Source: Didymella arachidicola (Eukaryota; Ascomycota; Dothideomycetes; Pleosporales; Didymellaceae). From it: DNA of 64,000 nt. Position numbers and translations under genes: made by a program. A model generated the notes under the pieces. The model did no database searches, was not told the DNA's origin, and saw nothing but the letters and a program-made list of their open reading frames with translations. Of this stretch, positions 54,312 through 64,000 are shown one piece after another. Numbering within the stretch: position 1 is the first letter of the stretch; every line of letters begins with the position of its first letter. Where the stretch lies: positions 2,232,001 to 2,296,000 of the forward strand of contig CM049987.1 of the NCBI GenBank assembly GCA_016630955.3. The letters are read 5' to 3'.

Positions 54312-57275
54312 CTTGGATGTTGCAATGAAAAAAGATTGATGGTTTAAAGAGCGTAAGACTGAGGTGTGTGAGTGCTGTGATACGGGAATCATTCCAGGCA
54401 TGTTATATCGTATCAAGGCTCGCAGGGTCTTGGATTGCAAGGGTGAAAGCTGATCGAAGCTACGGGTGAACGATGTGCTGGATAGGCACAAGAAACCAGT
54501 CGTGGCGATGCTTGTGAAAGACGCCCTCTAGCTGGTGGGTTGTGACCTGGATATATCAGCTTAGTGAGTAGCGTAGAATGTGGCTGTGAGTGGCAGGTGC
54601 TAGAGAAATGAAAGGTATCCGACAAACCATTCTTCTATGTTTGTGTCCATATCATCCATATGGAGTCTCTCTGCGCACGAAGAGCTGAAGAAGGGTGAAG
54701 TGATGAAGTGATGAAGTTTCCTCTACTCATACATCTGGTTCTTAGTGATGGTGGTTTATCGCTGCTGCATATATGCAGCTACTTCCTTACTTTTCCCGTG
54801 CTTACCCGAGCACTTGCTCCTACACCTGCAGTAAATAACATCACAATGCTACTTGATACATTCTTCAACGCCAAGTCCCTCTGCTGTTGCGCCTACCGCT
54901 TCGCTGCACGTTTGTATCGTGAATTGACACGGGTTTCAGAAAGTTCCGGTGACGGTTGTATATATGAGCCCAACTGGACTGGAGGTCGTCATCGTACTAT
55001 AACCGAGGTTCAGGGTTGGATGTCGAGGCCAGACGTCGATGTCACTCACTTGATCAAGTCTTTGTTTGGAATGCTGATGAGCGGTGGAAATGACGAAGAA
55101 GTAAAGTTTACAAGCGAGACATTTCACATTACTGACAGAGAATGACAAGCCGACATTGGGAAAGCTTCTTTGAAGCTGCCCTTGTGTTTGAAGAGCGAAG
55201 AGGCATGACAGTAACAGTGCCAGCATAGCAGATTTCACCAGAGAAATACTTTCAGTTGAGTGTTCTGGTCTACGCAAAGGAGTAGACATGCCATGAGCCT
55301 GATTGAATCTGTAATCTGAGCATCGTGTCTCTGCAATTCAAGCACCTGGACGGGGGATTGAGCATAAAGGAGAGGCGGCCAGCGAGCACTAGATAACACG
55401 ACGACGACATAGAAGATGTTCTCTTGTGCTCTTGATGCTCGTTGTTCCTGCTGAACGCCCAAAGCTCTGGACGGCCCGGATATACAGGCGTTAGGAATCG
55501 TCGATCGTCAACGACTGGCTGCCGCAGCGGAGCCAAGCTGTGTGTTTCAGAGGTGCAGCCGGTGAACGTGGAGGAGCGGGCTCTGCAGATCACAATGCCT
55601 AGACGTTTCGCGTAAGTTGATTACCGTTTGGTCAGCAACCGCAGTCCCAAGAGACTCTGTGCAGGTTTACTAGCTGCTGTGCCACGGCTTGGACTCCAAA
55701 GCTCAAACTCTTGTGTGCCACGACAGGCAAGAGAGGCATGTCTCAGCGCCTGCGCCTACACCTGACAAAAAGCAGCTGCTGTGCAACTAGCACACAGCGA
55801 ATCTCGGGGGCAAAACCACGAGCAGGCACATTGTTGGGCATTGACCCACAGATCATCAGCGGCGCTGGAGTCTAGAATTCTCCGACCGCAAGGGAGATCC
55901 TGTGGGCAGACAGTGTGGTACGAAAGGCCGTGGTAAGTAGCCGTCCTGGCCATGCTACTGGCTGAGATGGGAAAATTGCACAGGATTACAACGGCATTTC
56001 AACGGCTTCGACAGGCACAGAAATCTCCGGTATGAACTGTGGTGGGTTTTGGCGCGCTGACGAAGGCGTGCCCGCCTGATGGGTGTCCATGACGGGTGGT
56101 GAACCGTTCCTGGAGTGGGGTGGAGCCGGTGTTCCTTCCAGACCCGGATGGATTGCTGCTGTTGAGTTGCGGAGGCTGTCGTGGATTTGTAGCTGTCCAA
56201 GAGCTCAGCTGCAAACTCACGACACTGTGTCAGTGATCCAATTGCACTATGGCGACGCCCTCTGGAATGCGGGAGGGCGCAGCAAGACACTGCGGGAAGC
56301 TGCACGTGGTAAGCAACAAAGACTGCTCGATATTCGATATATTGGCTGCGCTGCAAGAGGCCCCACACGCCAGGCTGACAAGCCTTGCGACGCTGGGCGG
56401 TGTTCGATACTCAACACAGGCGGCAATGGGTTGATCGAGCAGTACGACATGTCTGCAGGCACAGATGAAAGGCTGCTGCTGCACGGCGACAGTTGGGGTG
56501 GTGCAGGGCGCTGAGGTTTCTTTGTGTGCTGCAGCAGTTCGCCAGGCACGGCTTGGGGTGCATGCAGGAATAGATTAAGGTCTGCGCCACGAGCCGGGAT
56601 GGGTCAGTCAGCTCGGAGGAGGCAAGAGGGTGCAGACGGGCTCCAGCACGCAAAGACCCCTCTATCCGCCCGCGCGCTGATCGTCTGCGTTTGACACTGT
56701 CCTCTGACTGCAACACCATCATCATCAAGCGAGCAGAAGAGTGTTTGAACGCCGTCCTTGGGTTCGCTTCTGCATCCTTCATCCGCGAGCACGACGCTGT
56801 CCCTGGCCAAAGCGGGGCGCGACGAAACACGCGCGGCTTCCAGCCTTCCACAGCGTGAACCAGGGCCTGGCTCAACAGCGCCCGGCATCTCATCTCCCAC
56901 GCCCGTCCTGTGGCCGTCCCCTTCTCCACACGGGCGTCTTCGCTGCTCTTTGTCGCTGTCTCTGCTTCTTCGTACTGCACCTTCCGTCACTCGCTGTTTA
57001 CATACTACCTTGGATTGCCTCCTCAGGCTCCGTTGGCCGTCGCCGCTTCCTCCTTGCGCTTGCTCTTGAGGCGCACCTTCCTCGATCACCGTTCCTTCCT
57101 TGTTTGTCCGTCCTCGATCAGCACCACGGACCGCCGTCGCACAACCGCTCTTATCCCTTCGCCAGCCAGCCAGCCGTGCCACATCGCCGGGTCGGTGTGC
57201 CTGTCTGCTGACGCCTGGCCTTCTTGACCGACTGCACCTGCCAATCTGCTGGACCATCACCTCACCACCGCAGCC
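54312..57275. other. Long intergenic stretch, promoter and 5' UTR of the Opy2-like gene
   Basis: About 3 kb without a supported gene. The last 500 bp are strongly pyrimidine-rich on the plus strand (CTTCCTCC, CTTGCTCTTG runs), common in fungal core promoters and 5' UTRs. Apparent long minus-strand frames there are shadows of this composition. Confidence 0.45.
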
Positions 57276-58774
57276 ATGAAGCTCGACGCTCGCAGAGGTG
57301 CGCCTGCCGCGACTGATGACGGTCGATTCTTGCTGACATGAATACAGAGCTCGAGCATGTTCTCTTCAAGCGGTGTGTTGAGTGCCCGGCCGGCGTTACA
57401 CCGTCTTGTGCAAACATGAACTGTCCGTCAGGGAAAGTCTGTGTATTGACACCAAAGAGTTGCGATGCTTGTGCGAGTGTCGACTGCTTGGTCGACCCTA
57501 CTGCACCGCAGTCAGCGCCCAACAAGCCCAATGTCGGTGCCATTGCTGGCGGTGTCATTGGTGGTATCGCTGTGATAGCCATACTTGTATTCGTCATCTG
57601 GAAGTACTGCTTGAAGGGCAAGAGGCGGCCGATATCCGAGATGCAATGGGAGCAGGAAGAGCTGGAGCAGCAAGAGAAGGCAGAGAACGACTTTGCGTCG
57701 CGGCGCAGTGCGCGAGCATCCACCCACACCGTTGCCTCGATGGCCTCGTCCGTCCTCACACGCGCCTCCAACATCATCCAAATCGCATACATCCCCGGTG
57801 TCACGAACCGCTCAGGACCCGGATCCCCCGACCTTCTTGTCCCTCCCGTACCGCCAATTCCTGCCATGTCTCCTTCTTCTGGCATGAGCAGCCCCTACTC
57901 CAACGCCGACCAACACTTCTTCGTCCCCGACTTCCGCGACTCTATGGCTTCAGACAGTACCCGCCAGAGTATTGCACCCAGTCTCGCCCGTAACAGTGTC
58001 GCTTCGACCATGTACCGCCAGAACGCTATTGTATCTCCCCTGCCAGCCCAGACGATCGTGCGTGGAAAGGCAGCTGTTGTTAGCGTTAAGTCGAACGGTT
58101 CCAACACGCCTGATGATGCGCAAAGCATGATGAGCACACCACCAGTACCGCAGATCGATCCCAGGCACGGCCAGCAGGTGAAACCTATTCGTATCCAGAT
58201 GCCTGGTCTCAGCTCGAAGAGTTCTGTTCAGAGCACTGCCACACTAGGACCGGTGCGCGCCTTGAACATCACAAAGAAGAAGAGCTCGGACACCACACCA
58301 ACGAAGAGCTCATCGAGCTCATTCACCAGCGGTGACAGGACAGCAGTAGCAACACCCGAGGCTCTTGTCCCCCCTGCTCGACCAGTCACTGGCTACTCGA
58401 TTGCGTCTACCGATTCGGGCGTCTCACATGCACGCGCACGCCAGGCCATAAGCTTAGCAGATTCAGACTCAGAGTCTGATGAGGACGAAGATCACCAGCG
58501 CTCCCGCCAGAGCTTGTTGCGCAACTCGGGCGTGACTGAGATCCAGGATGCCACACCAACCGGTCTCGTCGATGTTCGCAGTCCCTTCAGCGATAGCTTG
58601 GCCGTTGATCAAGCCGACCGCCCGGCAATTGGGTCACGCATCACATCCTACGATACTGACCGCTCTCGCATGCCGATGACACCCATCGTTGAAGAGAGTG
58701 AGCGCCGCGCAAGCGCAATGTCAAAGCGGGACCAGAGCCCGTTTGCTGACAATTTCGGGAGCGACCTGAAGTAG
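57276..58774 (+). CDS. OPY2: Opy2-like membrane anchor of the HOG pathway
   Basis: Opy2 anchors Ste50 and thereby Ste11 at the plasma membrane in yeast osmosignalling. 482 residues in two exons: 57276-57297 and 57348-58774, with a 50-bp intron GTGCGC to TACAG containing a TGCTGACA branch site. The extracellular N-terminus has the Cys-rich Opy2 domain CVECPAGVTPSCANMNC, CVLTPKSCDACASVDC; there is no classical signal peptide. One membrane helix follows (AIAGGVIGGIAVIAILVFVI) with a basic stop-transfer KGKRR. The cytosolic 380 residues are Ser/Thr/Pro-rich with acidic DSDSESDEDEDH. The conserved C-terminal end SPFADNFGSDLK is typical of fungal Opy2 relatives. An unspliced start at 57338 (MNTELEHV) is possible. 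Confidence 0.85.
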
Positions 58775-59657
58775 ACGCTGGTCGTGATCGTCAGGGTTGG
58801 ACAGGTTTGGTTTTGGCAAGGCGTTTGGTGCATAGCCCCCAAGTCTAGCGGACTGGGTGAGCAATCTGTTTGCGTTTTACTCGCGAGATATCACGGTTCT
58901 ACCACAGCCAGCTACGGCATGTTTCTCTTTTGCGACTTTCGATTCAGGAACTGGATAACTTTTATATGTGCCACAAGCAGCACGATTTAGCTTCAATGTA
59001 TGTACGTATTGACTTATGAGCGTATACTTCTATTTGCGCATGACTCTGCTACATCAACGAGATCTCTGCATCTGCAATTTCTTTTTTGGGTTGTACTTGA
59101 GATCAAGCTCATGCTCGATGTTTGTTTCGACTTGCACTGGCGTGACAGACGATCATGCGTTTCAATACTCTGCAATTAGAACTCATCACTACCGAGGCAA
59201 GCGTTGAAACAAACATAAATCCTCTGCCGGAATTGTGCTCCCGAGCTAACGGTCATTGTGCACACTTGTGCAAAACGCTTAACATGCTTTTTGCTGTGGT
59301 CTGTGAGGTCGTGCAACGGTGATCGGCGCGTGGAGCCTCGGAGCAGACCGATGTGGGGTGTGGAGGGGCAGGCGAAACCGTAAGACGTGCAATTGCGAGT
59401 CACTTTGTTCAATTGAGCTCCTCTCTGATAAACAGCGTCTCTCGTTCACATCTGGTCCTCCTGTACCAATACGCTAGGTCAGATCACCGCTCAAAGCAAC
59501 CACGAGGCGTACAAAGCTCGCCTAAACTATCTTCAGATTCAGAGCTACATCTAGAGCTGAACCCAAGCTGAACAACACAACACAACACCTCAACACGCTT
59601 TCTCAACCTGACTCCGATCATTTCTCCACAGCCTCAACATTGACCTGAAGACCTCGC
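58775..59657. other. Intergenic stretch
   Basis: About 0.9 kb between tandem genes; 3' UTR of the Opy2-like gene and promoter of the hydrolase. No motif beyond short frames. Confidence 0.45.
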
Positions 59658-60143
59658 ATGCCCTCTTCAGCAACACGCCGCATCGAAGCGTTATCAAACC
59701 ACCTCTCTACAACAGCTCCAACCCCCACAAACCAGTCCACGATGTCGGCAGAGAAGAAGCCCCCAATCACATGCCACGTCCTCGACACCACCATCGGGCG
59801 CCCCGGGTCCTCAATCCCCGTCATCCTAACCCTCCTCAACCCCTCCGCCTCATCCACTCCGCTCAAATTCAGCGCCGCAACGAACAGCGACGGGCGAGTT
59901 ACGGCGTGGGCGCCCGCAAGCCCGTTTGAGAGCAAGGGATTGGAGGAGGTTTTCCTCGAGAAAGGGGATAGGAAGTACAGTCTGACGTTCGATACGGAGA
60001 AGTATTTTGGCGACAGGGGTGTCAAGACATTTTTTCCTGAGGTCGAGGTCAAGTTTGTGGTCAGGGAGGAGCAGAAGGGCGAGCATTTTCATGTGCCGGT
60101 GTTGTTGGGGCCGTTTGGTTATACGACGTATAGGGGGTCGTAG
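59658..60143 (+). CDS. 5-hydroxyisourate hydrolase (transthyretin-like), peroxisomal
   Basis: Hydrolyses 5-hydroxyisourate, the product of urate oxidase, to OHCU in purine breakdown. 161 residues, single exon. The transthyretin-like fold is shown by ITCHVLDTTIGRPGSSIPV near the start (catalytic His), KYFGDRGVKTFFPEVEVKF in the middle and the signature C-terminus LLGPFGYTTYRGS. The N-terminal 28 residues before MSAEKKPP contain RIEALSNHL, an exact fit to the PTS2 consensus (R/K)(L/V/I)x5(H/Q)(L/A). The first Met (59658) is therefore preferred over the one at 59742, since it keeps the targeting signal. Urate oxidase is also peroxisomal in fungi. Confidence 0.92.
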   Translation: MPSSATRRIEALSNHLSTTAPTPTNQSTMSAEKKPPITCHVLDTTIGRPGSSIPVILTLLNPSASSTPLKFSAATNSDGRVTAWAPASPFESKGLEEVFLEKGDRKYSLTFDTEKYFGDRGVKTFFPEVEVKFVVREEQKGEHFHVPVLLGPFGYTTYRGS

Positions 60144-60410
60144 ACGGTGAGACGAGGGTTATGGGCGGTAGGCCCCGTGTAGATATGTATTTACCATGCA
60201 AGCTGCGATTTTAGACAATTATATAGGTGTCTGTGAGGTGTTAATGCAAGAATTCCGAAGTGGGCGTTAAATTTGAGAGCAACGCGAATAGTGTGTACAT
60301 CTTGTTCTGTGCTTACTTGCCTGGACAGTCGTGGTTGCTTGATTCAGCTATTTATTAGGTCACCTGCAGCCGACGCCTCTACCTAGGTACTCACGCACCA
60401 ACTTTTTGAA

Positions 60411-61154
60411 GTGCAAATGCAACCAAAATCACCAACCGCAAGACATAATTGCTCGAAGATGTCGAAGACTTGGCGAACGGGCGATGGTCGATACTTGTTC
60501 AGACAGCTGCTGCATGCGCCTCGTTCACGTTTAAGCCCATCCGTGGACAGTCCCGCCGCCTCCCAGCACGAAACAATACCTGTCGCCGGCCCATTTACTA
60601 CACCATATATCATGCATAACCAACTTCGTTTCTACGACACTGGAGATATTTGGAAGACACGAAGGATCAAGCACAAAACAACTCCGACATTGAACGGACG
60701 ATGGCACATTGAGCCTTACAGTGACGGCAGTATGCCCACCTGCTCTATTCTTTTAAACAGACAGAGCTGGTCCGAGTTCATGAGACATGATATGCTGAAG
60801 ATCAAAAGCACCTGGAGAGTCAGTCATGACGAGATATTGTTCTGCTCGCAAAAGGCCGCAGCTGACTGTCTCAAGTATTTTAAGAGCGATAACTGCGGTA
60901 TGAACAAGGCAAACAGTACTGTTGAATTCGAGTGCATACATTCCATGTTTCGGCGATATCAGAATGAAGAGCAATGCTATGTCTATCCGAAAGACATTGA
61001 TGGAGTTCAACATGAGGACGAAGATAATGCTGGAGGATCAGATCAGGAGACTGCCTTGAAGGCAAGCGACCGCTTTGCTCGAGGTTACGCTTTGCCGGCC
61101 TCTCGCAATTCAGGGTTCTATACACTGAAAAGTCGCCTTCTTGATACAAAATGA
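60411..61154 (+). CDS. Unrecognised protein of 247 residues
   Basis: Open frame with even composition, including YIMHNQLRFYDTGDIWKTRR, RWHIEPYSDGSMPTCSILL and a Cys-bearing CLKYFKSDNCGMNK, FECIHSMF. No family recognised. The length is above chance for this GC content, and the minus-strand shadows are shorter. It lies just upstream of a HET/NACHT relic and might be a neighbour or degraded part of it. Confidence 0.4.
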   Translation: MQMQPKSPTARHNCSKMSKTWRTGDGRYLFRQLLHAPRSRLSPSVDSPAASQHETIPVAGPFTTPYIMHNQLRFYDTGDIWKTRRIKHKTTPTLNGRWHIEPYSDGSMPTCSILLNRQSWSEFMRHDMLKIKSTWRVSHDEILFCSQKAAADCLKYFKSDNCGMNKANSTVEFECIHSMFRRYQNEEQCYVYPKDIDGVQHEDEDNAGGSDQETALKASDRFARGYALPASRNSGFYTLKSRLLDTK

Positions 61155-61189
61155 ACCTCTTGGCAGATCATCCATCTAATAAGTAGGAT

Positions 61190-62108
61190 ACCACAGAGGC
61201 ATTGTCGAGTCGACTCTTGCATGCGTTCAGCGTCAGAGAGATTGTCATGGCTGGATAATACGTGACGACACAGCCTGGGGACAAGGCATACAGCCTCCAC
61301 GGTATCTTTGGAGCTCAAATACCGCATCTCTACGGCAAGGCAGAAGCAAATGTCTCGAATCGTCTAAAGAAAAATATCGAAGGCACTGGGAACTCTCCAA
61401 CAGACTTTGGGCTACAGCGAAACTTTTTGAGCTGCGTCAGTGATCACAGTGGCCCATTCAGCTACAGCTCCAGAGGAATGCATATCCTAACGCCAGTGTA
61501 GAATCGATTGCAGTGATCTTGGCTCTCAACAGTGAGCGTTAGCTCAAATGGCAAAATACTCCGGTATCAATACTCTGGGTATACGGCAAGTTGAATACCG
61601 GCAAAAGCAAGCACTGTAATTCAATGCTCCGGACCTGTTCCAGCGCTGTGCTCATGACCTGGCGGCGTAACAGCACATCGTTATTTCGACCTCAGAGCGT
61701 CGGAGATATTACCTGTGACGCCAATGTTGCATCAATTGTTGGTCAATTGTCGCAACATTGCACTCATGTGTCACCGAGCTTTGGGTCGCCTTCTCTCTTC
61801 GCCACTGCACTCAGCCAGCTCTGGTATCCTCCATCTATCAGCTTTCGTTGCGGCAGGTCATACTGAGACCCCCACAGATATTTTCTCATCATTGAAGGTA
61901 TCGACACATGTACAAACGTATGAAAGCTCAGCCAGCGAATGTTCGCATGGCCCAGTGGAAGCTCCCAGATATGTATCCTCGCGTAACGAGGCGCGATATG
62001 GAGTCTGTCAGAAATCTATTGGAGACGTTTCTGGCTGAGGAAGACATGTATGGCGGTGATTCGGGGGCTCTCTGCTGGCAGGAAGGGCATCATTCACAAG
62101 TAAAATAA
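61190..62108 (+). pseudogene. Relic of a HET/NACHT-type (STAND) protein
   Basis: Pieces in shifting frames keep the order of large fungal HET-NACHT proteins. First FSVREIVMAG-stop-YVTTQPGDKAYSLHGIFGAQI and PHLYGKAEANVSNRLKK, matching the end of the HET domain (relatives: DKAYSLLGIFGV, YGEGE). Then SILWVYGKLNTGKSKH near 61570-61620, matching the ILWIxGKPGTGKST P-loop of NACHT. Then TPMLHQLLVNCRNIAL near 61715, matching a segment after Walker B. Several stops and frameshifts separate them, so no product is expected. Confidence 0.55.
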
Positions 62109-64000
62109 TGTAGAGTGCTACTACTCCCTGTTTGCAACGCACAGTCCTCAGGAGCGAGTGTGGTTTTATGGGAGATCCAAATAGTGCTATGGCTTTATCT
62201 CATAGCCGGCGAGGTTAAATATCCAGGCACCCGATTTCTCTGCAACGTTGTATCAAGCCGAACTCTCTTAGAAAATCGCATGGAGCTCCAGGGTATCGGT
62301 ATCGTCGCTATTTTATTAACTAAATCGTATTCGCATTGATCGCACTAGGTCTTACTCGACAACGCTACCGATGAATGGAGGTTCCCATTCCAGTTTGGAT
62401 CTGGACCGCAGTGCTGCTACAGGACGTGGTCATTTAAACGTCATTTGCACGTCTTGACACGTCTGTGTGGATCAACACCTCAGCTGAACCCAACTCAACA
62501 AACCTTGCTGTAACTTGGTTGAGGTTATCAGGAACACAATGTAGCTGAAGCTTGGCGCATGGAGTCCTTCCCTTAGATCTGATCAACAGTCGCCAGTGAC
62601 GTTGTCTTGGGTGTCACTGCATTCGAGTGTCTAGGAAACAGATTGGAATGCTACAAGGCTTCTGGTGATGTATTGCAAATTAACACTGCGAGGATCAATA
62701 ATTGTCCAGTTTCAACCTCTTCAAGCGCTTCAGTAGGTGCAAGTCGGCCTGCCTCAGCTGGGTTTCTGATAGTGAAAGTGACAGCGAATGGTACTTCTAT
62801 ACATTTCGGTGCACCTGTTAGACTCACTGCATCACGTTGGAGGAACCTGGTGAAATGAGATGAAGACATCTATCTCAATGTTCTGCCTGAGATGTCAGAT
62901 CTGACTGTCGGTTGCCACTGGAGTTATTTTCGGCGTCAGTGCTGCGCTCAAGTTCCTCATGCCAAAATGTGAAGTACCCTGAGGGTTCTGTGATGATGTT
63001 AGTTCTAAACCAAAAATGTGAGTGTCTACAGCCTAAATATTTGCATGTTTTTGCAGGACCTTAGTCTCGTCTTCTCGCTCTGTACGCGCAAGCTGGTTTG
63101 AAGGGCGCCCAACGGTGTCCTCTGATCTGCGTTCCTCAGCCTCAGGCACGAAGTGCCCTCCGTGCCCTCCGCGGCATCTCCTCGCCTGCCATCACCCGCC
63201 TCACTGTGCTCAAGACACCCGGCACATCTGGCTGCTTTGAAATCAGCACCCTTTGCAAACACCTTCTCCGCTTACGGTTGAAACTACGCTAGAGAGTATG
63301 GATGAGTCCCAATTGGCGGAATCGATAACGCTATTGACCACTATCGAGAGCCAGTCAGAGTGCGGATGCTGTCGTCGATCGACATCGATGCCATGGATGC
63401 ACTGCGATCGAGATGCAGTCGGCTGCGGCATCGATGTCGATTGCGCAACGGTTCAACGACGCGCCCGTGGGTAGCGACCGTGCACCCCTTTTTGCTCTGT
63501 GCCTTTGCGGACTCAAGGAAGTGTGCTCTTTGCTGCATTCTAGACGTCTATTCCAAGGGATGATATCACGAGATAATCCTGCAGGAACGGAATGCCGACC
63601 AAATGGAAGAGGTCGCACAGGTCTGCGCTGGGGATCCAGCGGGCCTCTCGTGGCAGGCGAGGCGAAAGGGGTAGTGATCAGCGTAGGCGAGAGGCGGTCA
63701 GTAGCCCCTTGGCTGTGAATGGCTACGCCCGCGGATGCGACGAATCTAGCCCGGAAGACGCTGGATCACGTTATCAGCTTGGCACAAAGCTGCGTCACTT
63801 CCAGAAATTGCTCGCTGTCCTGCCCTCTGACCTCATCGCGAACGCCTCCATTGTCATCGTCACCACGAGCAACAATCCCCGTCGCCGTCTAGGGAAGAGC
63901 CTCATTGGGATCCTCGTATACAGAATCTCTTTCGAACCAAGCTGCCGGGAATTGCTTGGGTCTGTAGAACATTGCGCAGCCAAGTGACCGCAGACTGCAA
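62109..64000. other. Terminal interval, no supported gene
   Basis: About 1.9 kb to the window edge. Frames of up to 131 codons (63592-63987 plus) overlap others on both strands and show no motif. A gene could extend in from outside the window unseen. Confidence 0.4.

Noticed and set aside
56604..57260. Long minus-strand frame opposite the Opy2-like promoter
   Set aside because: It is the complement of a pyrimidine-rich promoter/5' UTR, with Arg/Gly/Gln-rich composition and no motif.
61545..61610. A-box-like TTAGCTCAAATGG suggesting a tRNA
   Set aside because: No B box or cloverleaf follows; the region is better explained as the NACHT P-loop relic (ILWVYGKLNTGKSK).

Overview
The window is nuclear DNA of a filamentous ascomycete. 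Protein-coding genes carry short GT-AG introns (41-207 bp), lie on both strands without operons, and belong to families typical of Pezizomycotina: a fungal rhodopsin-domain membrane protein, HET-domain proteins, an Opy2 membrane anchor, a BCS1-type AAA ATPase and a TmpL-like adenylation/flavo-oxidoreductase fusion. TmpL was first characterised in Alternaria, and pogo/Fot1-type transposons plus APE-type LINEs fit a Dothideomycete (Pleosporales-like) genome. The species cannot be fixed from the sequence.

Layout. 1-11.2 kb: accessory metabolism, with a rhodopsin-domain protein (3' end off the window), a LovD/EstB-like serine esterase, a DHA1-type MFS transporter, a sorbose-reductase-like SDR and a glutathione S-transferase. 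11.7-13.3 kb: BCS1-like AAA ATPase. 13.3-17.6 kb: gene-poor. 17.6-20.9 kb: five-exon TmpL-like gene. 20.9-23.4 kb: gene-poor. 23.4-36.0 kb: a nest of transposons. A pogo-like element (here P3) was hit at its left TA by a second pogo-like element (P1); P1's transposase gene was then split by a 5'-truncated LINE (L-A), and a full-length LINE with two intact ORFs (L-B) inserted at the 3' junction of L-A. Target-site duplications support each step. Just right of the nest is a tRNA-Arg(ACG) gene whose T-arm is interrupted by about 54 bp. 37.7-38.8 kb: a second SDR with a likely mitochondrial presequence. 39.6-41.4 kb: a third pogo-like element (P2) with an intact 539-residue transposase.

41.7-48.3 kb: a CmcJ/GA4-desaturase-like oxygenase, a secreted M14 carboxypeptidase, an unrecognised protein and a DUF7053-like protein. 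48.5-52 kb: decayed genes, a HET-domain pseudogene with two stops and a frameshift, and an SRR1-like gene with one in-frame stop. 53.6-60.1 kb: an RG-rich protein, an Opy2-like HOG-pathway anchor and a 5-hydroxyisourate hydrolase with a peroxisomal PTS2. 60.4-62.1 kb: an unrecognised ORF and a relic of a HET/NACHT-type protein. The last 1.9 kb shows no gene.

Most genes look like independent units. The 3.3-11.2 kb group (esterase, transporter, SDR, GST) could be part of a small metabolic cluster, but no backbone synthase is adjacent. The strongest leads are the transposon nest with its shared 17-bp spacing in three sets of terminal repeats, the interrupted tRNA gene, the carrier-less TmpL-like enzyme with an altered A7 core, and the clustered decay of HET-type genes. 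I did not find a clear new multi-gene system.
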